From: CAUZSN01 sp963582345
GTDB taxonomy: Bacteria > Planctomycetota > Planctomycetia > Planctomycetales > Planctomycetaceae
Reading direction: 5' to 3'
Assembly (NCBI GenBank): GCA_963582345.1
Contig: CAUZSN010000071.1
Coordinates: forward strand, 1 to 15,221
Length of the DNA: 15,221 nucleotides
A program made the position numbers and the translations under genes. Positions 7,114-14,813 of this stretch are shown here, piece by piece. The notes under the pieces are model-generated. The model did no database searches. It was not told where the DNA came from and worked only from the letters and a program-made list of their open reading frames with translations. Position 1 is the first letter of the stretch. Every line of letters starts with the position of its first letter.

Positions 7114-7956
7114 TCAGCTTAACAGCTCAAGTGCTTTCTTGGCCGCGTCTGGCGACAACGGCTTGCCGTGGAAGTTCAAGTCACCCTCTGCTTCCAGTAC
7201 CGGCAGGATACCGAATCCCTTATGCGTTTGCGAAATAATGGCGGTTGGGCAATTCGTGATCTGGATTGCAGCGTTCAACGCTTCGACGATCGCTTCCATC
7301 GAGTTGCCGTCAATTGTCTGAGTGTGCCAGCCAAATGATTCAATTTTTTCTGCAAGTGGTGTCAGATCTAGAACATCAGCCGTTGCTCCAGTTTGCTGAA
7401 ATCCATTTTGGTCGATGATGGCTGTCAGGTTTGCAAGCTTGTATTTGTGGGCCGTCGCGAACGCTTCCCATACTTGCCCCTCTTGCATTTCTCCATCGCC
7501 GATCAGGACGAACACACGCGATTCCTGCCGAGCGAGCCGACACGCCAGTGCATACCCAATTCCGATCGACAGCCCTTGTCCCAATGAACCGGTCGACGCC
7601 TCAATCCCCGGCAGTCGTTTTCTATTGGGATGTCCTTCTAACGGGCTACCCAGTTTGCGGAGCGTCAGCAACTGGTCGACGTCAAAATAGCCTGCCTCCG
7701 CCATGGCTGCATATTGCACGGGGACGGCATGGCCCTTACTCATGATAAATCGATCACGGTCTGGCCAATCGGGACGTGTCGGTTCATAGTGCATGAATCC
7801 GCCAAAGTACAAAGCAGTGACAACTTCGACGGCCGAAAGACTGCTGGAAGGATGCCCACTTCCGGCTTCGGTTGTCATGCGAATAATATGCCGTCGCAGC
7901 GTTAGCGCCTTTTCCTTGAGGCCCTCAATGGGAAGACGATTGGATTCCGAAGCCAC
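7114..7956 (-). CDS. Transketolase, N-terminal subunit (split enzyme)
   Basis: The 280-residue thiamine-diphosphate-binding half of a split transketolase. The ThDP/Mg motif is complete: GDGEMQEGQVWEA from residue 153, ending with IIDQN (Asn184). Other conserved positions are GSGHPSSSLS (His35), MSKGHAVP (His76), LEGHP (His109), STGSLGQGLSIGIG (121-134) and a late His263 in FHGKP. The start is GTG at 7954-7956, chosen because GGGAGGAG (7965-7972) lies 8 bases upstream and no ATG fits better. It is the first gene of a three-gene unit with the C-terminal subunit and the GNAT gene, behind a well-formed promoter. Confidence 0.94.
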   Translation of the reverse strand: MASESNRLPIEGLKEKALTLRRHIIRMTTEAGSGHPSSSLSAVEVVTALYFGGFMHYEPTRPDWPDRDRFIMSKGHAVPVQYAAMAEAGYFDVDQLLTLRKLGSPLEGHPNRKRLPGIEASTGSLGQGLSIGIGYALACRLARQESRVFVLIGDGEMQEGQVWEAFATAHKYKLANLTAIIDQNGFQQTGATADVLDLTPLAEKIESFGWHTQTIDGNSMEAIVEALNAAIQITNCPTAIISQTHKGFGILPVLEAEGDLNFHGKPLSPDAAKKALELLS

Positions 7957-7964
7957 GCAATGAA

Positions 7965-7972
7965 CTCCTCCC
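7965..7972 (-). promoter_or_regulatory. Strong ribosome-binding site for the transketolase N-terminal subunit
   Basis: On the minus strand GGGAGGAG sits 8 bases before the GTG at 7956. It is one of the clearest Shine-Dalgarno sequences in the window and decides in favour of the GTG start. Confidence 0.8.
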
Positions 7973-8003
7973 TAAACTGAAATCATTAAGAAGTAACTCT
8001 CAA

Positions 8004-8032
8004 AATATCGGATCCAGAACTCTGCAAGTCAA
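8004..8032 (-). promoter_or_regulatory. Probable sigma-70-type promoter of the transketolase-GNAT unit
   Basis: On the minus strand, TTGACT (8027-8032, 5 of 6 consensus) and GATATT (8004-8009, 4 of 6) are separated by exactly 17 bases. Transcription would start near 7997, giving a leader of about 40 bases that contains the strong ribosome-binding site. Confidence 0.55.
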
Positions 8033-8144
8033 TCGGAACTCATGATGTTGTTTCTAGGTGCCGCACCGAACAGCACACAGATAAACCGTGCCACTCATGC
8101 TAGCGACATGCACTTTCGCCCGCAAGCAGATTCAGAGAAGTGCC

Positions 8145-8170
8145 GAACACAAACTCAGTTTGAAATGTTC
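8145..8170 (-). terminator. Possible terminator hairpin after the ABC ATPase gene
   Basis: On the minus strand, arms GAACA and CAAAC pair with GTTTG and TGTTC, giving a 10-base stem with a 3-base bulge and a 3-base loop. It starts 3 bases after the ABC gene's stop. No T tract follows, so it may instead be an RNA 3'-end stabiliser or a Rho-associated structure. The rest of the 8033-8173 gap shows nothing else. Confidence 0.33.
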
Positions 8171-8173
8171 GAT

Positions 8174-9100
8174 CTATTGTACCAGTCCCTTAGTCAGTTC
8201 CATGAAGGCGGTTTCCAGATTGACCTCTTCTTCGCGGAAAAGCGTCAACTTGAAACCCGCTTCGATCAAAAGCGACGGTAAGTCACTATAATCCAACACA
8301 CCCTGTTTCAACACGACGTTAATCGTACCATTCTTGATGGTGACGGATTCGCTAACTTCGTGTTGTTCTAGCAGCTGAGCCGCTTTGTCTAGATTCTGTT
8401 TGACTTGCAACAGCAACAGGATTCGTTGCCGAGCCTTGCGCATCACTTCGTCGACATGATCGTTGATGATTAACTTGCCCTTTTCGATCATGCCGACGCG
8501 AGTACACACGTCGGCCAGTTCCGGTAAAATGTGGCTGGAGACAATTACTGTTTTATTCAACTCACCCAGCCTTTTTAGCAGGTTTCGAATTTCGATCCGG
8601 GCACGCGGGTCCAATCCGCTGGCTGGTTCGTCCAGCAATAGTACCTGCGGTTCGTGCAACAGCACCCGAGCCAAGCCGATCCGCTGCGTCTGTCCCCGTG
8701 ATAACTGATTCACCATAGCGTCACGTTTGAACGCCATGTCGACCAGTTCCAGTTTTTCTTCGCACACCTTCCGCCGGGCCGGCCCGTTAATACGATAGGC
8801 GGCTGCAAAAAACTCGAGGTATTCAATGACCGTCATGTCGTCATAGACGCCGAAGAAGTCCGGCATAAACCCCACCAGCCGCCGGATTTCTTGGGGGTTT
8901 GTATAGATCGACTGGCCACACACGTATGCCTCGCCGTAATCCGGGCTCAACAGCGTGGCGATCATCCTCATCGTCGTCGTTTTTCCTGAACCGTTCGGAC
9001 CGATGAATCCGAACACATCGCCTTGATCCAGTTTCAGGTCTAAGTTATTGACGGCGATCAGATCGCCGTAACGCTTGGTTAAGTTTCGCGTCACAATCAC
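8174..9100 (-). CDS. ABC transporter ATP-binding protein (CcmA/NatA-like)
   Basis: The 308-residue cytoplasmic ATPase has all main ABC motifs. Walker A is GPNGSGKTT (34-42), the signature is LSRGQ (133-137), Walker B is VLLLDEP with catalytic Glu158 (153-159), the D-loop is SGLDP, and the H-loop is His190 (VSSH). The usual Q-loop Gln appears replaced: the segment reads VGFMPDFFGVYDDMTV, with Asp81 where PQ is common. A roughly 90-residue C-terminal extension after the nucleotide-binding domain is typical of CcmA/NatA-type exporters. The start is GTG at 9098-9100 with AAGGA a few bases upstream. It follows the 775-residue membrane protein gene by 30 bases on the same strand, so they are likely co-transcribed. 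No permease gene is present in the window, so the substrate is unknown. Confidence 0.93.
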   Translation of the reverse strand: MIVTRNLTKRYGDLIAVNNLDLKLDQGDVFGFIGPNGSGKTTTMRMIATLLSPDYGEAYVCGQSIYTNPQEIRRLVGFMPDFFGVYDDMTVIEYLEFFAAAYRINGPARRKVCEEKLELVDMAFKRDAMVNQLSRGQTQRIGLARVLLHEPQVLLLDEPASGLDPRARIEIRNLLKRLGELNKTVIVSSHILPELADVCTRVGMIEKGKLIINDHVDEVMRKARQRILLLLQVKQNLDKAAQLLEQHEVSESVTIKNGTINVVLKQGVLDYSDLPSLLIEAGFKLTLFREEEVNLETAFMELTKGLVQ

Positions 9101-9130
9101 AATAGATCCTTCGCAGTTTAGCCAATTTGT

Positions 9131-11458
9131 TCACGGCCATTCGTTTCCAAAATCCAGTGAATCCTTGGGTACGATTTGTGTTTGCTGAACGGGCAACAAG
9201 ACGCGAACGTACGCAACTTGGCGATCGCATGTAAATGGTACTGGTTGGCCGTTCGCTTTAGTCACATTTAGTTTGGCAGCGGATCGATCAATCTTGCCAA
9301 ATAAGACGGCTCGGTCCAACGCCAACATGTTCGAAAAATCGAACTTGCGCATCGCGTGATTGGTCAGTCCCGTATAACCTGGGCCCCCAACAACTTCGTG
9401 GAAAGTTAATATACGGATCAATTGTGTGGGATCGAGGCTTAACGGATCGTAGTCGGCTTGCTCAATTAAGATGTCTGCACCGAGACCGTCGCGGCGCTTG
9501 ACTTGAGTCTTGGTGGCTCGGGTCAAATAGCCTTTCAAGGTGCGCGAGTCGACGCCGGGACCGTTTGGGTCCCACGGTACTCCGGGTTTAAGTTTTCGAT
9601 ATTGTTTGCTGTGCGGGTAAAAAACTTGGTTGCCGTATGCCACGATCCAATCGTCGATTGCGACTGGTAAATGATGCAGCATCGTGTTTGATAATTGGCT
9701 GACCCCAGTGCTTTTCAGCGAACTATTGACCAGTGCCTCCCCTTGGTGGTTCCAGCAGGCCGTTAATGACTTTGTAGACCAGATTGGGATCGGAATATTT
9801 TCGATCGCAGTCGCCTGGTGGGCAAAGCGATATTCGGTTCGACCGATTTCAAAGCCGCCGGATCGGTACATCCCTCTGTAGGCGTTCTCTGGAATTCCAT
9901 TCCAGGTGACGACAGGACGGACTGATTCATCCGTCAGAGCCGTCTTCTTCTCGCCTTGATCGGCTTGACGAGTTCGTCGCCATTGCGAATCGAGCGACTG
10001 CACGGAGATCCGATAACGTTGATGCGCCGGGCTGTAGACCGTCAGCCATGTATGGCCACGGACAATTTGCGATCGCCCGTCAATGTCAACTAGGTCTAGT
10101 TGATTGACGCGCAGTCCGTCACCGTTCGTCCATCTTGCCAGCCACATTGCCAATAGGCCGCAGACAATGACCATTGCCGGAAACGTGATCCATGTGAACT
10201 GAGGTTTCTTCAACACTCGATGAACGATCCAGTAATCAATCGGGCCGATGATCAACAGGTAGAAGGTAGTCAGTCCCATGATCATCCAGAACGAGAATCG
10301 GGGGATGTCCGGAAAGTGCTCTTGAATGGCATGTAACTGAGACGCGAGTTCTGTGATTCCGCTATGAGATAGTCGGCCTCGTACGTTTTGCTCGCGAAAC
10401 TGGGTCGATTCACGACGATCAGCGACCAATCGGCGGCTCAAAACAGTAACGGCTGGCCATCCTTTGAGTGGTGGTCGGTCAAGGTCCATTCCCAGCAATG
10501 TTACGCGGCCAAAACCTACGGGCACACGGACCAACAATGGCCCGTCCAATGTGTCCACCAGTACTTTTCCTTCCATTGCCGACAATCGAGCACCGTTGAC
10601 TCGGCCCGGAGACAGGATACGTTGAGTCGAATCTGCAAAGATTTCCAGCGCACTTAATTCGCGGCGTTGCAGATCGCCAACGACAGGTATAGGAATCCAA
10701 CGTGCCAGTTGACTATTTCGGTAAGCCGAGGCGTTGCTGCCCACGGACACGACCAGGTGGCCACCCATTTGCACCCATTCCCGTAAGGCCGCATTCCGTT
10801 GTTCGTCTAGCTCGTACTGTCCGGATACGATCAATGCATCCAAACCATCATATCCCTTAAGTTGGTTCGGAAGCTGTTCAACGTTCTGAAAATGGACGAC
10901 AATCTTCGGGTCGGTGGCGGAGGCAACGTCTTTCGATTTGGAATCGTGTTGGACGCTGTTGGCCGACGAACTGTTGAAGCCGGCCGGATTGCCTAGCGTA
11001 ACCCAAATCGTTGCCGATTGCTTTAACGGTGCTCGTAATGAGGGCAGGTCATTGGCCGAGTGCCGAAGGTGTTGCGTGTGAAGAACTTTAACTCGATCGG
11101 CGTCGGTTCGCCCCGTCTCGACAACGCGGATTTCCAATTGACTGTCCAGTCGACCGGATCGGAAGACCGTGGAGTGTCGATTTGTCCCATCCGGTGATAA
11201 TTCAAATTTTTCACTTGGCATCGAAGTCACTCTGCCGTCCGGATCCAAAACGTCGACGACTAATCGAACGGTTACCGGTTGAGTCGCCGAGATGGTAGCG
11301 GTTAACGGCGCCCATTTTCCCACCTTGTAGTAGCCGTCGAAACCCACGTCGACCTGTTCGATCCGCACTGTCGGTGACGGTTCGCTGCCCATGACGCATG
11401 TTACCAGGAGCAGGAAAGACAGAACGGCACTGAAACTAGTCAGGACGCGAGTAACCAT
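9131..11458 (-). CDS. Large membrane protein with signal peptide, glutamine-amidotransferase-like periplasmic domain and two central helices (unknown function)
   Basis: I chose ATG 11458 (775 residues) because it places MVTRVL directly before a signal-peptide-like stretch (about 5-22, ending VMGSEPS); the open frame extends 74 codons upstream without such features. After a beta-rich region (about 25-140) comes YDGLDALIVSGQYELDEQRN and LREWVQMGGHLVVSVG (about 203-241). This resembles the GATase1-like or DUF4350-type fold in proteins of membrane-linked ABC systems, and I see no catalytic Cys. Two helices follow: FWMIMGLTTFYLLIIGPIDYW (about 391-411, broken by the GPIDYW motif) and a second at about 424-443 after a short polar loop. 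The remaining 330 residues look beta-rich and extracytoplasmic. It is followed by the ABC ATPase gene, so it may be a partner or regulator of that transporter. No ATP-driven permease core is recognised. Confidence 0.8.
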   Translation of the reverse strand: MVTRVLTSFSAVLSFLLLVTCVMGSEPSPTVRIEQVDVGFDGYYKVGKWAPLTATISATQPVTVRLVVDVLDPDGRVTSMPSEKFELSPDGTNRHSTVFRSGRLDSQLEIRVVETGRTDADRVKVLHTQHLRHSANDLPSLRAPLKQSATIWVTLGNPAGFNSSSANSVQHDSKSKDVASATDPKIVVHFQNVEQLPNQLKGYDGLDALIVSGQYELDEQRNAALREWVQMGGHLVVSVGSNASAYRNSQLARWIPIPVVGDLQRRELSALEIFADSTQRILSPGRVNGARLSAMEGKVLVDTLDGPLLVRVPVGFGRVTLLGMDLDRPPLKGWPAVTVLSRRLVADRRESTQFREQNVRGRLSHSGITELASQLHAIQEHFPDIPRFSFWMIMGLTTFYLLIIGPIDYWIVHRVLKKPQFTWITFPAMVIVCGLLAMWLARWTNGDGLRVNQLDLVDIDGRSQIVRGHTWLTVYSPAHQRYRISVQSLDSQWRRTRQADQGEKKTALTDESVRPVVTWNGIPENAYRGMYRSGGFEIGRTEYRFAHQATAIENIPIPIWSTKSLTACWNHQGEALVNSSLKSTGVSQLSNTMLHHLPVAIDDWIVAYGNQVFYPHSKQYRKLKPGVPWDPNGPGVDSRTLKGYLTRATKTQVKRRDGLGADILIEQADYDPLSLDPTQLIRILTFHEVVGGPGYTGLTNHAMRKFDFSNMLALDRAVLFGKIDRSAAKLNVTKANGQPVPFTCDRQVAYVRVLLPVQQTQIVPKDSLDFGNEWP

Positions 11459-11784
11459 CACGTTGAACCCGACGCGGTATGGAAATTGAGAAACAAACCA
11501 AAGCCTACAAATATGTCTCGGATTGAAATCAACATGCTTGATCATACGAAAGATGGTGGAAAAGCGTGAGGGCGAGAGTCTGGAAATTCTCCAATTCCGT
11601 TGGGTAGTCCACGCGTTTCGCATATCAGGAACTACGGACGTGGTGGCACGCTGGTCGCGTGGTCTACCAACCCGGGACATTTATGCAGGCCGGAACTTAA
11701 GGTCACTAAATGTCTTTCCAGAACAGCGCAAACGCAGTTGCCCAACATAGTTCTCTGTTTGCGGAGTGATCAAAGAAAAAGTGA
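11459..11784. other. Long spacer upstream of the membrane protein gene
   Basis: Between the membrane-protein start (11458) and the esterase terminator hairpin lie about 326 bases. Short plus-strand frames here (for example 11523-11750) lack any recognisable protein pattern. A minus-strand TTGATT occurs near 11534-11539, but no convincing -10 element sits at the right distance. The promoter for the membrane protein and ABC ATPase unit should be in this stretch, and I cannot place it. Confidence 0.5.
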
Positions 11785-11828
11785 CCGTAGTGCTGGAATA
11801 GCAAGCGTTTGCTCGTTCCGGCCTACGG
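11772..11828 (-). terminator. Strong stem-loop with T tract downstream of the esterase gene
   Basis: Three nested arms pair around a 4-base loop (11805-11808): CCGTAG/CTACGG (11785-11790 with 11823-11828), GCTGGAA/TTCCGGC (11792-11798 with 11816-11822, one G-U type pair) and AGCAA/TTGCT (11800-11804 with 11809-11813). That is 18 pairs with two small interruptions. On the minus strand it is followed after 4 bases by TTTTTCTTT (11772-11780). It lies 30 bases past the esterase stop, so an intrinsic terminator for that gene is the best reading. The 4-base gap before the T tract is slightly long. Confidence 0.65.
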
Positions 11829-11858
11829 AACCACAAATAACCTGGACTAAAAGGGAAT

Positions 11859-12608
11859 TCAATTGCTCGTTTCCCGAATCAACAGCCGTTCCAGCAGCGT
11901 CGCAAATCGATGTACGGCTTCAGCGGGAATTGTATGCACGCCATCGAACTCAATGAATTCAACGGAGGCACCCGCATTGCGGAGCAAGTCCCGTAGCCAA
12001 ATGCCTCCTTCAAATGGCAGAACGGGGTCCTGGTGTCCATGGCTTTGCAGAACCATCAGCTTGTCGCGTTTGGCGGCGAGTTCTTTCCAAATGCTTTCGC
12101 ATAACAGTGTCCCTGACCAGATACACAGCGCTGCAGGCGCTTCGGGCAATCGCAGAGCCACGTCGGTCGCGAGCATGGATCCCTGCGAAAATCCGCCCAG
12201 CACCAAGCGGGACATGGGAAGTTCAGTTTCTCGTTGAACATCTTCAATAAGCGACAGTAGCATCTGGCGGGCCTGCGGCAAATCGTCGGGCAAGTTTTCA
12301 CGCAAGTCGCGCAGCTCACCGGATTCAATTGCTTGAGTCAGCCGATTGATGTCTAGATGCCACCACGCACGGCCTCCGACCATCCCGAATTCATCAAGTG
12401 AAAGTGGCGCCGCCGGAAAAACGAGACGGATCGTTTCGGCCAGCTTTGGGCTCAGACGTAGTACTTCATGGCCGAGGGGGACCAGGTCAGTTCCTGGTGC
12501 ACCGAATCCGTGACAAATGATGACGATCAGTTGCGGCACTTGGCCTTGCGGGAGTTGATCGACCAATACGCAAGACAGCCCGCCTAAAGTTGTCGATCGC
12601 AAGCTCAT
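11859..12608 (-). CDS. Carboxylesterase / lysophospholipase-like alpha/beta hydrolase
   Basis: The 249-residue protein belongs to the phospholipase/carboxylesterase (LYPLA/YpfH/EstB-like) branch of alpha/beta hydrolases. Its oxyanion motif is HGFGAPG (33-39) and the nucleophile elbow is GGFSQGS with Ser141. Asp194 (SHGHQDPVLPFEGG) and His225 (FDGVHTIP) complete the triad. Length is near the family norm and there is no signal peptide, so it should act on carboxylic esters in the cytoplasm; the natural substrate is not evident. ATG 12606-12608 has GAGGG at 12615-12619, 6 bases upstream. The gene stands alone, divergent from the PQQ dehydrogenase across 287 bases, and ends at the stem-loop near 11828. 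A link to alcohol metabolism is possible from position only. Confidence 0.88.
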   Translation of the reverse strand: MSLRSTTLGGLSCVLVDQLPQGQVPQLIVIICHGFGAPGTDLVPLGHEVLRLSPKLAETIRLVFPAAPLSLDEFGMVGGRAWWHLDINRLTQAIESGELRDLRENLPDDLPQARQMLLSLIEDVQRETELPMSRLVLGGFSQGSMLATDVALRLPEAPAALCIWSGTLLCESIWKELAAKRDKLMVLQSHGHQDPVLPFEGGIWLRDLLRNAGASVEFIEFDGVHTIPAEAVHRFATLLERLLIRETSN

Positions 12609-12732
12609 TTAAATCCCTCGTCGACTGGACTGAACAGTTTGTCGCACCGCCACTCGGGCACCTTGGGTCACATTGTGAATGGGTATGTCTCATACTAGCA
12701 ACTCGGACAATTTCGTGGAACGAGCAGGGATG

Positions 12733-12753
12733 TGGTTGGACAGTGGCCAACCA
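12733..12753. repeat. Perfect inverted repeat in the divergent esterase/dehydrogenase spacer
   Basis: TGGTTGG (12733-12739) and CCAACCA (12747-12753) are perfect 7-base arms around a 7-base spacer. The repeat sits between the two divergent gene starts, about 45 bases upstream of the proposed dehydrogenase promoter, a suitable place for an operator. It could equally be a chance hairpin. The rest of the 12609-12895 spacer shows only the promoter and ribosome-binding site listed separately. Confidence 0.35.
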
Positions 12754-12798
12754 AGGCCTGCAACGATTGCGATGAATCAGCGATCTCGATCAGTTGTC

Positions 12799-12826
12799 TT
12801 GATTCCCGATAGTGTCGTGCTATCAT
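12799..12826 (+). promoter_or_regulatory. Probable promoter of the PQQ dehydrogenase gene
   Basis: TTGATT (12799-12804) and TATCAT (12821-12826, 5 of 6 consensus) are 16 bases apart. Transcription would start about 60 bases before the gene. The leader contains GGGAGG (12883-12888) 7 bases before the GTG start codon. Confidence 0.42.
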
Positions 12827-12895
12827 TGGCCTTTATCTGAATCAGCAGAATATGGTTCGCATCACATTCTGACTCGCAACTAGGGAGGTACTGCC

Positions 12896-14689
12896 GTGAA
12901 TGAAGCACGTTCTTCGGTCGTGTCGTTTGTCAATGGACGAATTCTGTTTGGTTCCATCTGCCTCTGGTTCGTAGTGATGTTGATCAATGCGACCTGTTAC
13001 GGACAACAGGTCGATTTCGTCGGGCCGGTCGATGAAATCGACCTATTGTCGGCTCAGGATAACGACGGCAATTGGCTGATGTACGGCCGCACCTACGACA
13101 GCCAACGTTACAGCGGACTGAAACAGATCAACAAGAAAAACGTTTCGAGGCTGCAACCGGTCTGGACATTTCAAACCGGTGTATTGGACGGCTTTGAATG
13201 CACTCCGTTGGTCATTGACGGCATCATGTATATCACGACGCCGTGGAACCGTGCCTATGCGATCGACTGCAAGACTGGGTCGCAGCTTTGGCATTACGAA
13301 AAATCGTTGCCGGACAATCTCGCTCTTTGCTGTGACGCAGTGAATCGCGGGTTTGCAGTGCTCGGTGATCGGCTGTACATGTCCACGCTCGATGCCCATC
13401 TTGTGTGCCTAGACAAGAACACCGGTGAGGAGATTTGGGACGAGGCGATCACGGCACATGGCGCAAACGGCCAAGAAGAAAAAGATATCTACAAGATGGC
13501 GTACAGTGCCACTGTGGCCCCATTGATCGTCAAGGGGAAGGTGATTATTGGTATCAGTGGTGCGGAATATGGCATTCGCGGATTCATTGACGCCTACAAT
13601 GCGGAAACAGGCAAGCGCGAATGGCGTTTCTATACGGTGCCCGCGGCTGAGGACAACAAGCAACATGCGCAGAGTGCGTTGAAGACCTGGGAAGGTAAGT
13701 CATGGCTAACCGGAGGCGGATCGGCGTGGGTTACCGGAACGTATGATCCTGAATTGAACACGTTGTACTGGGGCATTGGCAATCCCTCGCCCGACTTCAA
13801 CGGCGAAGTTCGCAAGGGCGACAATCTTTACACCTGCGCGATTGTTGCTCTGAACCCGGACGACGGTGCCTATAAATGGCACTTCCAAAACAGTCCTCAC
13901 GATGTTTGGGACTACGATGGTGTGAACACGCCTGTGTTGGTCGATATTGAGAAAGAGGGCAAGCCGGTAAAAGCACTAATCCAGGCCCACCGCAATGGCT
14001 ATTTCTACTGCTTGAACCGCGAGAATGGCGAATTTATCTACGGCAAGCCGTTCTGCGAGGTCACTTGGACTGACCGAAGTAAGGGCGTTGACGGACTTGA
14101 TCCCAAGACGGGTCGGCCTTTTGTTAGTCCCGCTGCAATGCCAACAGAGGAAGGCGTGCGTGTCTGTCCAGGTGCTGCCGGCGGCAAGGAATGGAACCCG
14201 ATGGCCTATCATCCCGGTACTGGTTTCGCGTATGTGCCGGTGATCAACAATTGTGCCAAGTTCACGTCCGGCAAGGCGTTCTTCATCAAGGGGCAACCTT
14301 ACTGGGGCAGTTCACTGACGTTGATTGATGGTGAGGCGTCTGGCGCCTTGAAGGCGATTGATGTGGTCAGTGGTGATACGAAGTGGGAGGTCAAAACCCG
14401 CTCGCCCATGGTCGCCGGTGTGCTGGCCACAGCCGGTGAATTGGTCTTCACTGGTGATGCCGAAGGGTTCCTGACCGCCTACGATGCCCAGACAGGTGAC
14501 GACCTGTGGCATTTTCAGTGCGGTTCGGGACATCATGCGTCGCCCATCACCTACGTGCTGGACGGCAAGCAGTACCTCGCCGTCTGCGTGGGTTGGGGTG
14601 GTTGGACGGCTGGTTTCGCTGGCGATGGAGCACCGTGGTTGCGAGATGCCCGTAAGGGAAACACCCTATTCGTGTTCGCCTTGCCGTAG
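12896..14689 (+). CDS. PQQ-dependent alcohol dehydrogenase with lanthanide signature (XoxF/PedH-like)
   Basis: This 597-residue periplasmic quinoprotein oxidises primary alcohols (methanol and/or ethanol-type substrates) and passes electrons to a cytochrome c. An N-terminal signal sequence (about 15-37) precedes an eight-bladed propeller marked by repeated W-x-x-x-T-G turns (for example ITAYDAQTG-like LTAYDAQTGDDLWHF near 526-540). Diagnostic residues are the vicinal Cys145-Cys146 (LCCDAVNRG), metal-ligand Glu224 (SGAEYGIRG), Asn296 (GIGNPSPDFN), catalytic Asp339 and Arg366 (HRNGYFY). Asp341, two residues after the catalytic Asp (VWDYDGVN), is the extra ligand that distinguishes lanthanide-dependent enzymes from calcium MxaF, which has Ala there. 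The GTG start at 12896 has GGGAGG 7 bases upstream. No C-terminal haem motif (CxxCH) is present, so an external cytochrome is needed. Substrate range is not determined; xoxF is likely but not certain. Confidence 0.92.
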   Translation: MNEARSSVVSFVNGRILFGSICLWFVVMLINATCYGQQVDFVGPVDEIDLLSAQDNDGNWLMYGRTYDSQRYSGLKQINKKNVSRLQPVWTFQTGVLDGFECTPLVIDGIMYITTPWNRAYAIDCKTGSQLWHYEKSLPDNLALCCDAVNRGFAVLGDRLYMSTLDAHLVCLDKNTGEEIWDEAITAHGANGQEEKDIYKMAYSATVAPLIVKGKVIIGISGAEYGIRGFIDAYNAETGKREWRFYTVPAAEDNKQHAQSALKTWEGKSWLTGGGSAWVTGTYDPELNTLYWGIGNPSPDFNGEVRKGDNLYTCAIVALNPDDGAYKWHFQNSPHDVWDYDGVNTPVLVDIEKEGKPVKALIQAHRNGYFYCLNRENGEFIYGKPFCEVTWTDRSKGVDGLDPKTGRPFVSPAAMPTEEGVRVCPGAAGGKEWNPMAYHPGTGFAYVPVINNCAKFTSGKAFFIKGQPYWGSSLTLIDGEASGALKAIDVVSGDTKWEVKTRSPMVAGVLATAGELVFTGDAEGFLTAYDAQTGDDLWHFQCGSGHHASPITYVLDGKQYLAVCVGWGGWTAGFAGDGAPWLRDARKGNTLFVFALP

Positions 14690-14750
14690 CACGTGTGTCG
14701 ACGTTCCTCCGTCGCATGTCCTGAACGGCTAACATTCAGTCTGCCCAAGG

Positions 14751-14765
14751 CAACGTGCGACGTTG
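14751..14765. repeat. Short palindrome in the dehydrogenase/binding-protein gap
   Basis: CAACGT (14751-14756) and ACGTTG (14760-14765) pair around a 3-base centre. It lies in the 124-base gap between the two genes. A small RNA hairpin or protein site is possible; nothing else is visible in this gap. Confidence 0.25.
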
Positions 14766-14813
14766 ATGCACATATAGATGCCCGTAAAGGAGGAAATTGA
14801 GGACGGCCAAAAT

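Noticed and set aside
8042..8291. Plus-strand frames opposite the ABC gene's 3' end
   Set aside because: They are mirror frames of the ABC ATPase C-terminus and the tkt promoter spacer, with no independent support.
11459..11680. Longer start for the 775-residue membrane protein (ATG near 11680)
   Set aside because: The extra 74 residues are Arg/Ser-rich with no feature, and would bury the signal peptide that begins at ATG 11458.
11600..11956. 118-codon plus-strand frame across the esterase end and terminator
   Set aside because: No recognisable protein pattern or ribosome-binding site, and it overlaps both the hairpin and the 3' end of the esterase gene.
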